A stretch of 64,000 nucleotides of DNA from Bog-752 sp963799395 (GCA_963799395.1 CAWCWZ010000042.1:1-64000); one strand, 5' to 3'. Positions 38,990 to 49,182 are shown, numbered from the stretch's first letter. The notes: generated from the letters alone by a model not told the origin. A program made the numbers and translations.

Positions 38990-39343
38990 CTACTCCTCGA
39001 AGGCCTCGACCGTGCGGCGCTCGCGACGCCGGAAGTACATGTTGCGACACAGCGGGACTTCAGCGCACTGATAGCAGCTCTGCACGGCGACGGCGCACTG
39101 CTCGAGCGGCTGGCGGGCCATCTTGACGACGCCGAACCCGCCCTTCGTGCGCTCGAGCTCGCGGAACAGCTCGAGCTCGATCTCGTGACGGAAGACCTTC
39201 TCTATGCAACCAAAGAAGGTGCGGCCGCGCTCCTTGAAGGCGTACAGGTACCGGCAACTCGACGCAAGACAGGTGGCCGGATAGACGACCTTCTCACAGA
39301 TGGCGGCGCACTCGTGGCATTCGAGCGCTTCTTCGACCAACAA
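38990..39343 (-). CDS. small cysteine-rich protein of unknown function
   Basis: TTG 39343-39341 lies 8 bases after GGAGG. The 117-residue product has ten cysteines in two clusters: C9, C12, C16, C25, C30 and C46 in the N-terminal part (ECHECAAICEK; TCLASSC; FGCIEKVF), then C83, C90, C93 and C99 in the C-terminal part (EQCAVAVQSCYQCAEVPLC). The pattern suggests zinc or iron-sulfur binding. The middle is helical and basic (HEIELELFRELERT). There is no signal peptide or membrane helix. It lies between tmRNA and a deacetylase gene; I recognise no family. Confidence 0.7.
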   Translation of the reverse strand: MLVEEALECHECAAICEKVVYPATCLASSCRYLYAFKERGRTFFGCIEKVFRHEIELELFRELERTKGGFGVVKMARQPLEQCAVAVQSCYQCAEVPLCRNMYFRRRERRTVEAFEE

Positions 39344-39368
39344 CCTACCAACCTCCTACACGATGAAA

Positions 39369-39388
39369 GCCGGCTCGTGAGAGCCGGC
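39369..39388 (-). terminator. 8-bp perfect hairpin upstream of the Cys-rich gene
   Basis: GCCGGCTC (39369-39376), loop GTGA, GAGCCGGC (39381-39388); on the minus strand it is followed by TTTC. It lies between the deacetylase stop (39572) and the Cys-rich gene start (39343), so it probably ends the deacetylase/acetyltransferase transcript. The rest of this 228-base gap holds no gene. Confidence 0.6.
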
Positions 39389-39571
39389 CCCCCGGTGGGC
39401 CACATGGTAGCACACGGACCCCGGTGTCGCCTAGGGGTCCGTTCCTTCTTTTCCTGTTGTCGGCAGGGGCTGCGGCGAAGTTGAATCGGGCGCGAGCCGG
39501 GGCGCACTACGGCGCGCGAGACGGCGCGCAAAGCGGGCGCTTCGGGCCCGCCGACGGCGGAGACGCCCGCC

Positions 39572-40582
39572 TCAGAGGTCCCAGTAGCGGCGCTGCGTTT
39601 CGACGGCCTTGGCGACCACGACCTTACCGTGGGCGCTCGGTTCGCCGACGGGCTCGGCCCGCCCGTCGGCGACGCCCCGCAGCGTGGCTTCGACCGCGTG
39701 CGCGCTCGCGACGTTGTTGTAGCCGCCCTCCAGCACGAGGCCCAGGCGATCGCCGCCGGCGGCGGCCATCGCCGCCGCCCGGGCGGCCATCTGGGCGAAA
39801 CCGGCCTCGGTCACGGTCATCGCCCCAAGGTAGTCGTCGACGTGGATGTCCTGGCCCGACGAGACCAGCACGGCCTGGGGGGCGAACTGGGCGACGATCG
39901 GCTCGATCAGCTCGCGGAAGGCGTGGATGTAGTCGCCGTCGGTCGACCCCGCCGGGAACGGCACGTTCACCGTGAAGCCCTCACCGGGACCGGCGCCCGT
40001 CTCGGAGTACCAGCCCGTCCCCGGGAAGAACGGCCACTGGTGCAGCGAGACGAACAGCACCCGGGGTTCGTCGTAGAAGATCGCCTGGGTGCCGTTGCCG
40101 TGATGCACGTCCCAATCGAGGATGAGCACCCGCTCGAGGCCGTCGGCGAGCAGCCGGCGCGCGAGGATGGCGATGTTGTCGAACAGGCAGAAGCCCATCG
40201 CGTGGTCGGGCATGGCGTGGTGGCCGGGCGGCCGCACGAGGGCGAACGACGCGAGCCCGCGCTCCCAGCCGGCGGCGATGTCGAGCGCGCCGCCGGCGGC
40301 CAGCAGCGCCACCTCGAAGCTGCGCGCCGAGACGAACGTGTCGGGGTCGAGCCAGGCGCCGCCGGCCGCGGCCGCCTCGCGCACACGCTCGACGTGGGCG
40401 GCGGTGTGCACCGTCAGCAGGTCGTCGACGGTAGCTGGGCGCGGCGTGATCACCTGCAGGCGCGGCCAGAGGTCGGTCTGCTCGAGGTGAGCCACGATCG
40501 CCGCCGCCCGCTCCGGCGACTCGACGTGAGCGCCGGTGTCGTGCTCGGTGTAGATCGGGTCCCAGATGACCGCGACGTCCAT
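39572..40582 (-). CDS. histone deacetylase-family amidohydrolase (acetylpolyamine or protein deacetylase)
   Basis: ATG 40582-40580 follows GGGGAGG closely. The 336-residue protein has class II HDAC-like motifs: ESPERAAAIVAHL, LVRPPGHHAMPDHAMGFCLFDNIAI, zinc-site motif LDWDVHHGNGTQAIFYDEP, and the second Asp ligand in VLVSSGQDIHVDDYLGAMTVTE, with the Gly-x-Asp-x-His pattern kept. LVLEGGYN near the end completes the site. It removes acetyl groups from lysines or polyamines. The acetyltransferase gene just upstream ends within its ribosome-binding region, so the pair is coupled. Confidence 0.85.
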   Translation of the reverse strand: MDVAVIWDPIYTEHDTGAHVESPERAAAIVAHLEQTDLWPRLQVITPRPATVDDLLTVHTAAHVERVREAAAAGGAWLDPDTFVSARSFEVALLAAGGALDIAAGWERGLASFALVRPPGHHAMPDHAMGFCLFDNIAILARRLLADGLERVLILDWDVHHGNGTQAIFYDEPRVLFVSLHQWPFFPGTGWYSETGAGPGEGFTVNVPFPAGSTDGDYIHAFRELIEPIVAQFAPQAVLVSSGQDIHVDDYLGAMTVTEAGFAQMAARAAAMAAAGGDRLGLVLEGGYNNVASAHAVEATLRGVADGRAEPVGEPSAHGKVVVAKAVETQRRYWDL

Positions 40583-40590
40583 GGCCTCCC

Positions 40591-41144
40591 CTACTCGGTC
40601 TGGGCGCCGCCGGCGCCGCGCCCCCGCGCGACACGCCGGCATCGGGCGTCCCGCCGCCCGGCCCCCCGCTCGACTCCCAGTCGTCGGGCGCGCCGCCCGG
40701 GACGAGCTCCGCGCCCCACGGCAGGCAGGCGCTCTCGGGCCGGTAGCCGCGCGCCGCGAAGAACGAGATCGACTCGTCGTTGCCGGCGGTGATCTGCAGC
40801 TTCGCCTTGAACGCGCCCTTCGCGCGGAAGCGCTCCTCGAGCTCGTCCATGAGACGATCGGCCACTCCCCGCCGGCGCCACCGCGGATCGACCGCCAGGT
40901 GGTAGATGTAGGCGCGGCGTCCGTCCCAGCCGCCCATCGCGACGCCCACCACGACCTCTCCGGCGCACGCCACGAGGAACAGGTCGGGGTCGCGCGTCAG
41001 CTTGAGCGCGACCTGCTCGGCCCCGTCGGAGGGCCTCATCCACAGGCCGGCACGCCGCCACAGCCGGTCGACGGCCTCGTAGTCGGCCATGGTGAACTCG
41101 CGTAGCCGCGGCGCGGTCGTGGTCGGGCGGGCCGGATCGTCCAC
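40591..41144 (-). CDS. GNAT-family N-acetyltransferase, frameshift near the end
   Basis: GTG 41144-41142 follows GAGGTGAAAGC. The core of about 150 residues has GNAT features: MADYEAVDRLWRRAG, FLVACAGEVVVGVAMG, the acetyl-CoA-binding motif A YHLAVDPRWRRRGVADRLMDELE, and NDESISFFAARGYRPE. The end is a low-complexity Gly/Ala tail. A one-base slip near 40635 would close it at TAG 40593-40591 just before the deacetylase. Otherwise the frame runs into that gene. It probably acetylates an amine or a protein lysine and forms a pair with the downstream deacetylase. Confidence 0.8.
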
Positions 41145-41255
41145 GCTTTCACCTCTGGGGCGGGGTGGCCTGGGGCAGCCGCAGTAGTGTACCTCACCGG
41201 GCGTCGTGGCCGCCGCTGATACAATCTGCTGGGCAGCACGCGCGAGGAGGACGAC

Positions 41256-44200
41256 GTGGCGACCGGCAGAGCCGAGATCCGACCGACGACCCCGCGGACC
41301 GGCGCCGACGCGGTCGCCCTCGAGGCCGACATCCAGGCGACGGCGCGCGCCCTCTTTGCCGCCGTCGACCGGTCGCGTCCGTCGCTGCTCTCCCAGGCTC
41401 GCTGGCAGGGCGAGATGATGGACTGGGCCATGGCCGACGAACGGCTCAAGGTCGAGCTCTTTCGCTTCGTCGACGTCTTCCCCACGCTGGACGGCGGGGC
41501 CGAGATCGCCCGCCACCTGCGCGAGTACTTTCTGCAGGCGGGCGTCGTCCCGCCGCGCGCGCTGCGCCTCGCGATCGGCGCCACCGGCCGGCGCTCGCCC
41601 CTGCGCCCCGCGGCCGCCCGGGTGGTGCGCGCCGAGATGCTGTCGTTCGCGCGCCGTTTCATCGTCGGCAGCGACGCCCGTTCGGCCCTGCCCGGACTCA
41701 AGGCGCTGCGCGACCGCGGCCTCGGATTCACGATCGACGTGCTCGGCGAGGCCTCGGTCAGCGCCCGCGAGGCCGCCGCTTACCAGCAGCGCTACCTCGA
41801 CCTCCTCGACGACCTGACCCGCGAGACCCTGACCTGGCCCGAGGAGCCCATGATCGACCGGGCGGCCTGGGGAGAGCTGCCCAAGGTCAACGTCTCGATC
41901 AAGATCACCTCCCTCTACTCGCAGATCGACCCGCTCGACTTTCGCGGCTCGGTCGATGCCGTCAAGGACGCCCTGCGACCGGTCGTCCGCCGCGCCATGG
42001 AGCGCGAGGCCTTCGTCAATCTCGACCTCGAGCAGTTCCGCTTCCGCGACCTCACCTTCACCGTCTTCACCGAGCTGCTCGACGAAGAGGAGTTCCGCGC
42101 CTTCGACCAGGCCGGCGTGGTCGTGCAGGCCTACCTGCGCGACGCGCGCGACGACCTCGAGGCCCTCGTCGCCTGGGGGCGCAGCCGCAGCCGGCCCTTC
42201 ACCATCCGCCTCGTCAAGGGCGCCTATTGGGACTACGAGACGGTCCTCGCCCGGCAGGAGGGCTGGCCCACGCCGGTCTTCACCCACAAGCCCGACTCCG
42301 ATGTCTCCTACGAGCGCCTTGCCCGCCTCATGCTCGAGAGCACCGACGTCGTGCGCCCGGCCTTCGCCGGGCACAACGTGCGCTCGCTCGCGGCCGCCAT
42401 CGCCACCGCCCGCCATCTCGGCGTACCCGACGACGGCTTCGAGCTCCAGATGCTGCACGGCATGGGCGACCCCATCAAGGCGGCGGTGCGCTCGCAGGGG
42501 TTGCGGCTGCGCGAGTACGCGCCCGGTCGGCGAGCTCATCCCCGGTATGGCCTACTTCGTGCGCCGCCTGCTCGAGAACACCGCCAACGAGTCGTTCCTG
42601 CGCGACGCCTTCGCGGAAGGCGCCGACGTCGAGGAGCTGATCGCCCCGCCCGAGCCTTCGGCCGACATCGACGAGCCGCCGGCGCACCTGGCGGTGGTCG
42701 CTGCGACCGATCCCGCGGCGCCCGGCCCGTTCGTCAACATGCCGCACGCCGACTTCGCCCGCCTCGAAAGCCGGCGCTCGAGGCTCCAGGCGCTGCGCCT
42801 GGTCGATGGCCGGCCGCCGCGTCACGAGTCGTTGCTCATCGACGGGCGCGAGCGGCGCGGCGCGGGCACCGCGGTGTCGATCGACCCGGCCCGGCCGGCC
42901 CGCACGCTGGGCACGGTGGAGGTCGCCGGTCCCCGCGAGACCGAAGCCGCCGTGCAGGCCGCGCGCCGCGCCTTTCCCGCCTGGCGCGACGCGCCGGCGC
43001 GCGAACGCGCCGGCGTCCTGTTCAAGGCCGCCGAGATCATGCGCGGCGAGCTCGCTGAGCTCGCCGCGCTCGAGACCTTCGAGGCCGGCAAGACCATCCG
43101 CGAAGCCGACGCCGACGTCGCCGAGGCCATCGATTTTCTCGAGTACTACGGCCGCGAGATGCTGCGCCTCGACCCGCCGCGACGCATGGGCCGCCTGCCC
43201 GGCGAGCTCAACCACCTGAGCTACGAGGCGCGTGGCGTGGTGGCGGTGATCGCCCCCTGGAACTTCCCGCTGGCCATCCTCACCGGCATGACGAGCGCCG
43301 CTCTCGCCGCCGGCAACGCCGTCGTGGTCAAGCCGGCCGGACCGACGCCGCTGATCGGCGCGCAGCTGGCCCGCATCCTGCGGGCCGCCGGCGCGCCCCC
43401 CGGCGCCGTGAACCTGCTGAACGGCCCCGGCAGGGAGATCGGCGAGACGCTCGTCGCTCATCCCGAGGTCCACCTCATCGCCTTCACCGGCTCGCGCGAG
43501 GTCGGCCTGCGCATCATGGCGCGCGCCGTCGAGCGGCCCGGCCGCTCCTGGATCAAGCGCGTCATCGCTGAGCTCGGCGGCAAGAACGCGATCATCGTCG
43601 ACGCCGACGCCGACCTCGACGTCGCGGTGCTCGAGACGGTCGCCTCGGCCTTCGGCTATCAGGGACAGAAGTGCTCGGCCTGTTCCCGGGTGATCGTCCT
43701 GCGACCGGCCTACGACGAGTTCCTCGAACGCTTGGTCGAGGCGACGCGCAGCCTCGTCGTCGGCCCGCCCGGCGACCCCGCGACGCGGGTCGGTCCGGTC
43801 ATCACCGCCGACGCCAGAGCGACGATCGAAGGTTACATCGAGCAGGGCAAGCGCGAAGCGACCCTCGCGCTCGCGACCCCCGAGCCGCCCGGCGGCTGGC
43901 CCGACGGCGGCTTCTACGTGGGCCCGCACATCTTCACCGACGTCGACCCGGGAGCGACGATCGCGCAAGAGGAGATCTTCGGTCCCGTGCTCGCGGTCAT
44001 GCCGGCGCGCGATATCGACGAGGCCCTCGAGATCGCGAGCGGCGTCTCGTATGCGCTCACCGGCGGACTGATCTCGCGCAGCCCCGCCACCATCGCCCGC
44101 GCCCGCCGCGAGTTCCGGGTCGGCAACCTCTACATCAACCGCGGCATCACCGGGGCGATGGTGGAACGGCAGCCGTTCGGGGGTCTCAAGATGAGTGGCA

Positions 44201-44310
44201 TCGGCTCCAAGGCCGGCGGACCCGACTACCTGCTGCAGTTCCTCGAGCCGCGGGTCGTCACCGAGAACACGCTGCGCCGCGGCTTTGCGCCGCCCGACGA
44301 GAGCCTCTGA
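41256..44310 (+). CDS. putA: bifunctional proline dehydrogenase / delta-1-pyrroline-5-carboxylate dehydrogenase, one frameshift
   Basis: GTG 41256 follows GAGGAGG. The N-terminal half (residues about 60-440) is the FAD-dependent PRODH barrel: GFTIDVLGEASVS, KVNVSIKITSLYSQIDPLDF, FAGHNVRSLAAAIA, LQMLHGMGD. After a one-base slip near 42523 comes VGELIPGMAYFVRRLLENTANESFL, then an NAD-dependent aldehyde dehydrogenase (residues about 500-1000). The latter has IAPWNFPLAI, FTGSREVGLRI, ELGGKNAIIVDADAD and the catalytic Cys in GYQGQKCSACSRVIV. About 1017 residues. It oxidises proline to glutamate and has no N-terminal DNA-binding domain, so it does not self-repress. Confidence 0.92.
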
Positions 44311-44336
44311 GCGCCCCTCCAGCTACCGGCCGGGCC

Positions 44337-45435
44337 TTACTGCAGGTCGGGCGGCAGCGAGGGGATGATCCCCGGGATCGGCCGCACCGAGTTCGGCGAC
44401 GGCGGATGAGCCATGGTCTGCGCCGCCTTCGAAAGCGCCGCCCTGGTCGCGCCGTCGGCCGTTGCGACGCCGTTCGAGACGGTCCACGACAGATCCGCGT
44501 TCTTGCCGACCATGGAGCTGCCGGGAAGCTCGGTGTAGACGTAGATGCGATGCTCCCAGGGACGGTCGAACGCATACCACATCTGCGTCCCGCCGGCGGG
44601 GATGGTCGCGACGTGGCCCTCGAGCGTGAGATCGTGGGTGGCAGCGTAGCGCAGGACCGTCTCGGTCGAGGCGCCGGTGGGCAGCCGGATATGCTGCACG
44701 GCCGTTATGGCCGCCGTCTCCGCCGGCGTCATCACCGTCAGCGAGCCCATCTCGACGCGCGTCGCCAGCAACCCGACGGCCACGATCGCCCAGATCACGA
44801 CGACGACGGTCCACGCCCTGTTCCATTTCAGAGCCTTGCCGCCGATCGCATAGACCCGCGGGCCCGCCGCTGCGGCCGGGACGGCGGCGACAGCGGGCGG
44901 AGGGACGGCGGTCGCGGGCAGGGGCGCGGCGACCGCGGGGTAGGGGCGCGGCGACCGCGGGGGGTGCCGGGGCGACGGTGACGGCGCGGAGCCGGCGCGG
45001 CATCCCCGACAGGCGGCGCGGTGACGAGCGCGGGGGCCGGGCGGGGCGAACTGGCGTCGCGGCGCTCGGCGTAGCCGCTCCGCCGTCGGAATCGCTCCAC
45101 GTCCAGCCCGGGTCCGGCGGCGCGCCGACCTCAGCATCCGGCGCCGCGGCCACGGCGGCGGCTGGCTCGGCGGGCGCGGGAGCCTGAGCGGCGGCCATGA
45201 CGGGCGGCGCCGCAGGCGACGGCGAAAGCTGAGACGCGACCGGCGGAGCTTGCGCGAGCGACTGTGCCGCCGGCCACGACGCCGTCGCGCCAGTCGGCGC
45301 CGGCGCCGGCGCCGACTGGCCGCTGGCCTCAAAGAAGCTCAGGCGCAGCCCGCAGGCGGGGCACGCCGTGGCCCTGGCCCAGTCGTCGAAGGTGAACTCG
45401 GCGCGGCAGTGCGGGCAGCCCAGCAGGCGTGCCAT
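44337..45435 (-). CDS. zinc-ribbon protein with Ala/Pro-rich linker and membrane helix, frameshifted
   Basis: ATG 45435-45433 starts MARLLGCPHCRAEFTFDD..CPACGLRL, a four-cysteine ribbon. An Ala/Pro/Gln-rich linker of about 170 residues follows. It contains a tandem 21-22 base repeat (CCCGCGGTCGCCGCGCCCCT type) at about 44935-44975, between whose copies the frame changes. A membrane helix (WTVVVVIWAIVAVGLLATRV) and an extracytoplasmic domain with VSNGVATADGATRAALSKAA end at TAA 44339-44337. The layout matches the protein at 14314-15664. It lies 35 bases after the rhomboid gene, so both could be transcribed together. Confidence 0.6.
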
Positions 45436-45470
45436 CAGCCCTCCAGCCTGTTCGACGTCGATCGCACGGC

Positions 45471-46315
45471 CTACACCGGAACGGCGCGCTTCTCGAGCAC
45501 GATCGGATGGCCGGGAAAGAGCTTGGCAAAGAGCGCTCCGGCGATGAAGCCGCCGATGTGCGCCCACCAGCTGATCGCCCCGCCGTAGGCCGGGTTCACG
45601 AGCGACAGCGCCCCGCTCCACAGGTTCGTCAGGAAGAAGAGCCCGAGTACGACCCAGGCGGGCAGCGCGATCATGACGAACAGCGAGTGGACGAACCCCT
45701 GCCCGGTCCGCCGCTGGCGACCGACCGCGTACCACACCACCGAGCCGAGCATGGAGACGATGAAGATGATGGGTCCGCCGAGCACGATCGACGGCATGCC
45801 GATCGCGACGAGGACGTCGTAGCAGAGGTAGAGCACGACGGCGATCAGGAACACGGCCGGGATCTTGAGGCGCGCCGCCGGCCACAGCACGAGGCTGGCG
45901 CCCATGACGCCGGCGACCGCGCCGCTGGCGCCGATGGCGGGGATCGACGATCCCGACGTGCCGACCATGAAGGCGATTTGGCGAAGAACCCCGAGAGCAG
46001 GTAGATGGCAAGGAACCAGCGCCAGCCGAAGGCGTCCTCGACGGCGTCGCCGAAGACGAACAGGAACCACATGTTGCCGATGAGGTGGATCCAGCCGACG
46101 TGCAGGAACATGGCCGTCCCCAGGGTCAGCACATTGTGGACCGTGACTTCGGCGTTGACGCGCGCCGGCACGAGGCCCCACTCCTGCAGGAAGGGCACGA
46201 AACGCACGCCGACCGAGAGCTCGAACACGAACGCCAGCACGTTGATGCCGATCAGCGTGACGGTGGCGTACGGCCAGCGATATGTCTTCGCCTCGTGACT
46301 GACGACTGGCAGCAT
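45471..46315 (-). CDS. rhomboid-family intramembrane serine protease, one frameshift
   Basis: ATG 46315-46313 (MLPVVSHEAKTYRWPYAT). A first helix (VTLIGINVLAFVFELSV) is followed by the rhomboid features HVGWIHLIGNMWFLFVFGDAVEDAFG, the catalytic serine motif AIGASGAVAGVMGA and the catalytic histidine in ISWWAHIGGFIAGALF. A base must be restored near 45978 (KIAFMVGTSG). About 281 residues. It cleaves within membrane helices of substrates not visible here. The 21-base spacing of conserved Ser and His helices looks normal for a functional enzyme. Confidence 0.88.
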
Positions 46316-46448
46316 CCCCCATGTATCGCCCGGGCGGCGACCATGCTTTAGGAGACCGGCCACCGCACGGCAAACCGCGACGAACCCGTGGCGAGGCAGC
46401 AGCGTCTCCTCTGCGACCACTCGAGCGCAAGCGACCGAAGGAGTCGAC

Positions 46449-47447
46449 ATGTCCCGCCTGCTGCGTCACCGCCGTCTGCTGATCGCCGGGGCGACGGCGG
46501 CGGCGCTGCTGCTCAGCGCCGCCGCCGTCGCCCGTCTCGGATCGACAGGTTCCACCGCGGGTCCTTCGAGCGGCACGATGAGGGCCGCAGCCGAGCCCGG
46601 CCAGTCGCATGCCGGGTCGGCGTCGCTCGGCGGCGTCATGTCGAACGGCACCTACGGCGGCGCGGCGGGTGTGCCCGCGGCGGCCACCGCACCCACGCCC
46701 GCGAGCGAGATCGCCAGCGACATATCTCCCTTGGACGCGCGGCGCTTTCTGGTGCGGACCGGCGAGATGAGCCTGACCGTGGCCAAGGGCGGCGTGCCCG
46801 AGGCGGCCGCCCGGATCGTCGGCCTGACGACCGGCTACGGCGGCTACGTGCTCACGAGTCAGGTGTCGACCACCGACAGCTCATCGCCGCCGTTTGCCGA
46901 CATCACGGTGCGGGTGCCCGCCCGCCAGTACGACCTGGCGATCCAGCGGTTCGGCGCGCTCGGCCGCGTGCAGAGCGTGCAGACGAGCGCCACCGACGTG
47001 ACCGGCCAGTATGTCGACCTGAACGCTCGCTTGGCCGAAGCGCGCCGCATCGATCAGCGCCTGCTGGGGTTCCTGGGCCAGGCGCGCAGCGTGACCGAGG
47101 CGCTCGCGGTGCAGGCCCGGATCGACTCGACCGAGCTCAAGGTCGAAGAGCTCACCGGCCAGCTCAAGGCGCTACGTGAGCAGGTCACCTACGGCACGCT
47201 GACGGTGTCGGTCACCGAGAAGCCCGGGCACCACGCGGCGACCCACAAGGGCGGCTTTCTCGGCGCCCTGTCGACGTCGTGGCGCCACCTCGTCGCCGGT
47301 TTCGAGGCGATCGTCGTCGGCCTCGGCGCGATCATCCCGTTCGCCGTCCTCCTGGCGGCGCTGGCCGTCGCCGCCTGGTTCGCGGCCAAGGCCGCCGGCC
47401 GCCTGCGCCAGAGGGCCCGGCTCCAGCAGCAGGACGACGCCGCGTGA
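46449..47447 (+). CDS. DUF4349 membrane-anchored protein
   Basis: ATG 46449 follows AAGGAG. The 332-residue protein has an N-terminal signal or anchor helix (LLIAGATAAALLLSAAAVA), a Gly/Ala-rich lead, and then the DUF4349 core. The core has RFLVRTGEMSLTVAKGG, TTGYGGYVLTSQVST, PFADITVRVPARQYDLAI, LNARLAEARRIDQRLLGFL and LKVEELTGQLKALREQVTYGTLTVSV. It closes with a C-terminal membrane helix (GLGAIIPFAVLLAALAVAAWF). DUF4349 proteins are extracytoplasmic and coiled-coil-rich with unknown function. It is divergent from the rhomboid gene. Confidence 0.85.
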   Translation: MSRLLRHRRLLIAGATAAALLLSAAAVARLGSTGSTAGPSSGTMRAAAEPGQSHAGSASLGGVMSNGTYGGAAGVPAAATAPTPASEIASDISPLDARRFLVRTGEMSLTVAKGGVPEAAARIVGLTTGYGGYVLTSQVSTTDSSSPPFADITVRVPARQYDLAIQRFGALGRVQSVQTSATDVTGQYVDLNARLAEARRIDQRLLGFLGQARSVTEALAVQARIDSTELKVEELTGQLKALREQVTYGTLTVSVTEKPGHHAATHKGGFLGALSTSWRHLVAGFEAIVVGLGAIIPFAVLLAALAVAAWFAAKAAGRLRQRARLQQQDDAA

Positions 47448-47517
47448 GATCGAGCCGCGCCGGGAATGACCCCGCCGACACGACAGGGCCGGGCGGGCGG
47501 ATCGAGGGGAGTCGAAG

Positions 47518-48492
47518 ATGAAGGCGGTGCGCATCCACGAGTACGGCGGTCCCGAGGTCCTCGTCTACGAGGACGTCGAGACGCCGGCGCCGGGGCCCGG
47601 CCAGGTCCTGGTGAGCGTCAGGGCCGCCGGGGTCAATCCCATCGACCTGGCCGTGCGCCGCAACAGCTTTCCGACGCCCAAGCAGCCGCCCAAGACGATC
47701 GGCTCCGACGGCGCGGGGATCGTGGAGGCCATCGGTCCCGGCGTCGAGGGTGTCGCACCGGGCGACGAGGTCTTCTTCACCGGTCTCGGCATCGGCAGCG
47801 AGGGCAGCTACGCCGAGCACGCCCTGATCGCCGCCGTGCAGGCGGTGCGCAAGCCGGCCGGCAGCTCGTTCGAGGAGGCCGCCGCCCTGGGCCTCTCGTT
47901 CGCGACCGCCTGGTACGGCCTGGTGCGGCGCGCGGCCCTCGCGGCCGGCGAGACGGTGCTCGTCCAGGGGGCCGGAGGCGGCGTCGGCAGCGCCGCCGTG
48001 CAGATCGCCCACGCCCGCGGGGCGCGCGTTCTGGGCACGGTCGACAGCGCCGCCGACGCGGTCCGCGTCGGCGATCTCGGCGCCGACGACACCATCGATC
48101 GCACGGCCGTCGACGTGGCCGCCGAGGTCGGGCGGCTCACCGAGGGCAAGGGGGTCGACGTCGTCCTCGAGCTCGTCGTGTCGGCCAACCTCGCCGCCGA
48201 CCTCGGCATGATCGTCAAGGGCGGGCGCATCGTGGGCATCGGCGTCGGACCAGAGCCCACGGTGACCATTCCCAGCGGTCGGGCGATCGCCGTCGACGCG
48301 ACGATCCTGTTCGCAAGCTCGAGCAACGCCGGCCGCGCCGGCACGGCGGAGGTGCTCGCCGAAGTGGCCCGGCTCGTCGAGCAGGGCAGCCTGCGACCCG
48401 TGGTCGGCCACGTCCTCGCCCTGTCGCAGGCGCGCGAAGCCCACGAGCTGCTGGAAGGTCGCCACTTCGGCAAGATCGTGCTGGTGCCCTAG
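47518..48492 (+). CDS. NADPH:quinone reductase-like medium-chain dehydrogenase/reductase
   Basis: ATG 47518 follows GAGGGGAG. The 324-residue protein belongs to the MDR superfamily (QOR type). It has MKAVRIHEYGGPEVLVYED, VRAAGVNPIDLAVRR, a GroES-like domain with GSDGAGIVEAIGPGVEGVAPGDEVF, and the NADPH-binding motif GAGGGVGSAAVQIAHARGARV. It ends in EAHELLEGRHFGKIVLV. No zinc-binding cysteines are seen, as expected for quinone reductases. It probably reduces quinones or alpha,beta-unsaturated carbonyls. It stands alone, 70 bases after the DUF4349 gene. Confidence 0.9.
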   Translation: MKAVRIHEYGGPEVLVYEDVETPAPGPGQVLVSVRAAGVNPIDLAVRRNSFPTPKQPPKTIGSDGAGIVEAIGPGVEGVAPGDEVFFTGLGIGSEGSYAEHALIAAVQAVRKPAGSSFEEAAALGLSFATAWYGLVRRAALAAGETVLVQGAGGGVGSAAVQIAHARGARVLGTVDSAADAVRVGDLGADDTIDRTAVDVAAEVGRLTEGKGVDVVLELVVSANLAADLGMIVKGGRIVGIGVGPEPTVTIPSGRAIAVDATILFASSSNAGRAGTAEVLAEVARLVEQGSLRPVVGHVLALSQAREAHELLEGRHFGKIVLVP

Positions 48493-48546
48493 TCCGTCGA
48501 GCGACTTCGTCGTCGCCGCTCAGGCAGGCGCGACTTCGTTGCGCGC

Positions 48547-49182
48547 CTAGTACCCCTTGCCGTTGCCGCGAATGGCCTGCTCGCGCTGCTTGCGCAGCTC
48601 GAGGCCGGGAATGAGGGCCTTCATCACCGCGATCAGCAGGTCGAGCCGTTCGGTCTCGGAGCGTGACTCGAGCAGCCGTTGCTTGAGCGGCTGGCCGAAG
48701 TCGACCGCCGAGGCAAGGCGGAACGACAGTCGTCCAGGACTGCGCGGCTCCCGCGGATCGTCGACGCCCATGAGCCCCACCATACGCCGGAAGAGATCGA
48801 CGGCGAGCTCCTCGGACGGCGCTTGCGGCGGCGCCGTCTCGTCGATGTCGTCGAAGAGCTCGATGCGGCCTCGCAGGTAGCCGGTCTCGGGATCTTCGGG
48901 CTCGATCAGCTCGCCGAGAGCGAAGCGCTCGCGCCCCTCGACCAGGATGTTCAGACGCCCGTCGTCGAGCTCCTCGAGGACCTCGTGGACGGCGGCCGTG
49001 CAGCCCTTGCGGGCCATCTCGTCGTCTTCGCTCAGGACCACGCCGAAGACGCCGCCGCCCCTGCGGCACTCGCCGATCAGCGCCTTGTAGCGCTCCTCGA
49101 AGATGTGCAGGGGCAGGATCTCGCCGGGCAGGAGGACCAGCGGCAGCGGGAACAGGCCGAGCGTGTCGTCAGAGCTGGGCAT
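48547..49182 (-). CDS. Lon N-terminal substrate-binding domain protein
   Basis: ATG 49182-49180 opens a 211-residue protein consisting of a stand-alone Lon-N (LON-SB) domain: LGLFPLPLVLLPGEILPLHIFEERYKALI, GGGVFGVVLSEDDE, VHEVLEELDDGRLNILVEGRERFAL, and a C-terminal helical part. The ATPase and protease domains of Lon are absent, as in the widespread small Lon-N proteins (YcaL or cereblon-like). It may bind substrates or unfolded proteins. The IscX stop lies 14 bases inside its start, so translation is coupled. Confidence 0.85.
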   Translation of the reverse strand: MPSSDDTLGLFPLPLVLLPGEILPLHIFEERYKALIGECRRGGGVFGVVLSEDDEMARKGCTAAVHEVLEELDDGRLNILVEGRERFALGELIEPEDPETGYLRGRIELFDDIDETAPPQAPSEELAVDLFRRMVGLMGVDDPREPRSPGRLSFRLASAVDFGQPLKQRLLESRSETERLDLLIAVMKALIPGLELRKQREQAIRGNGKGY

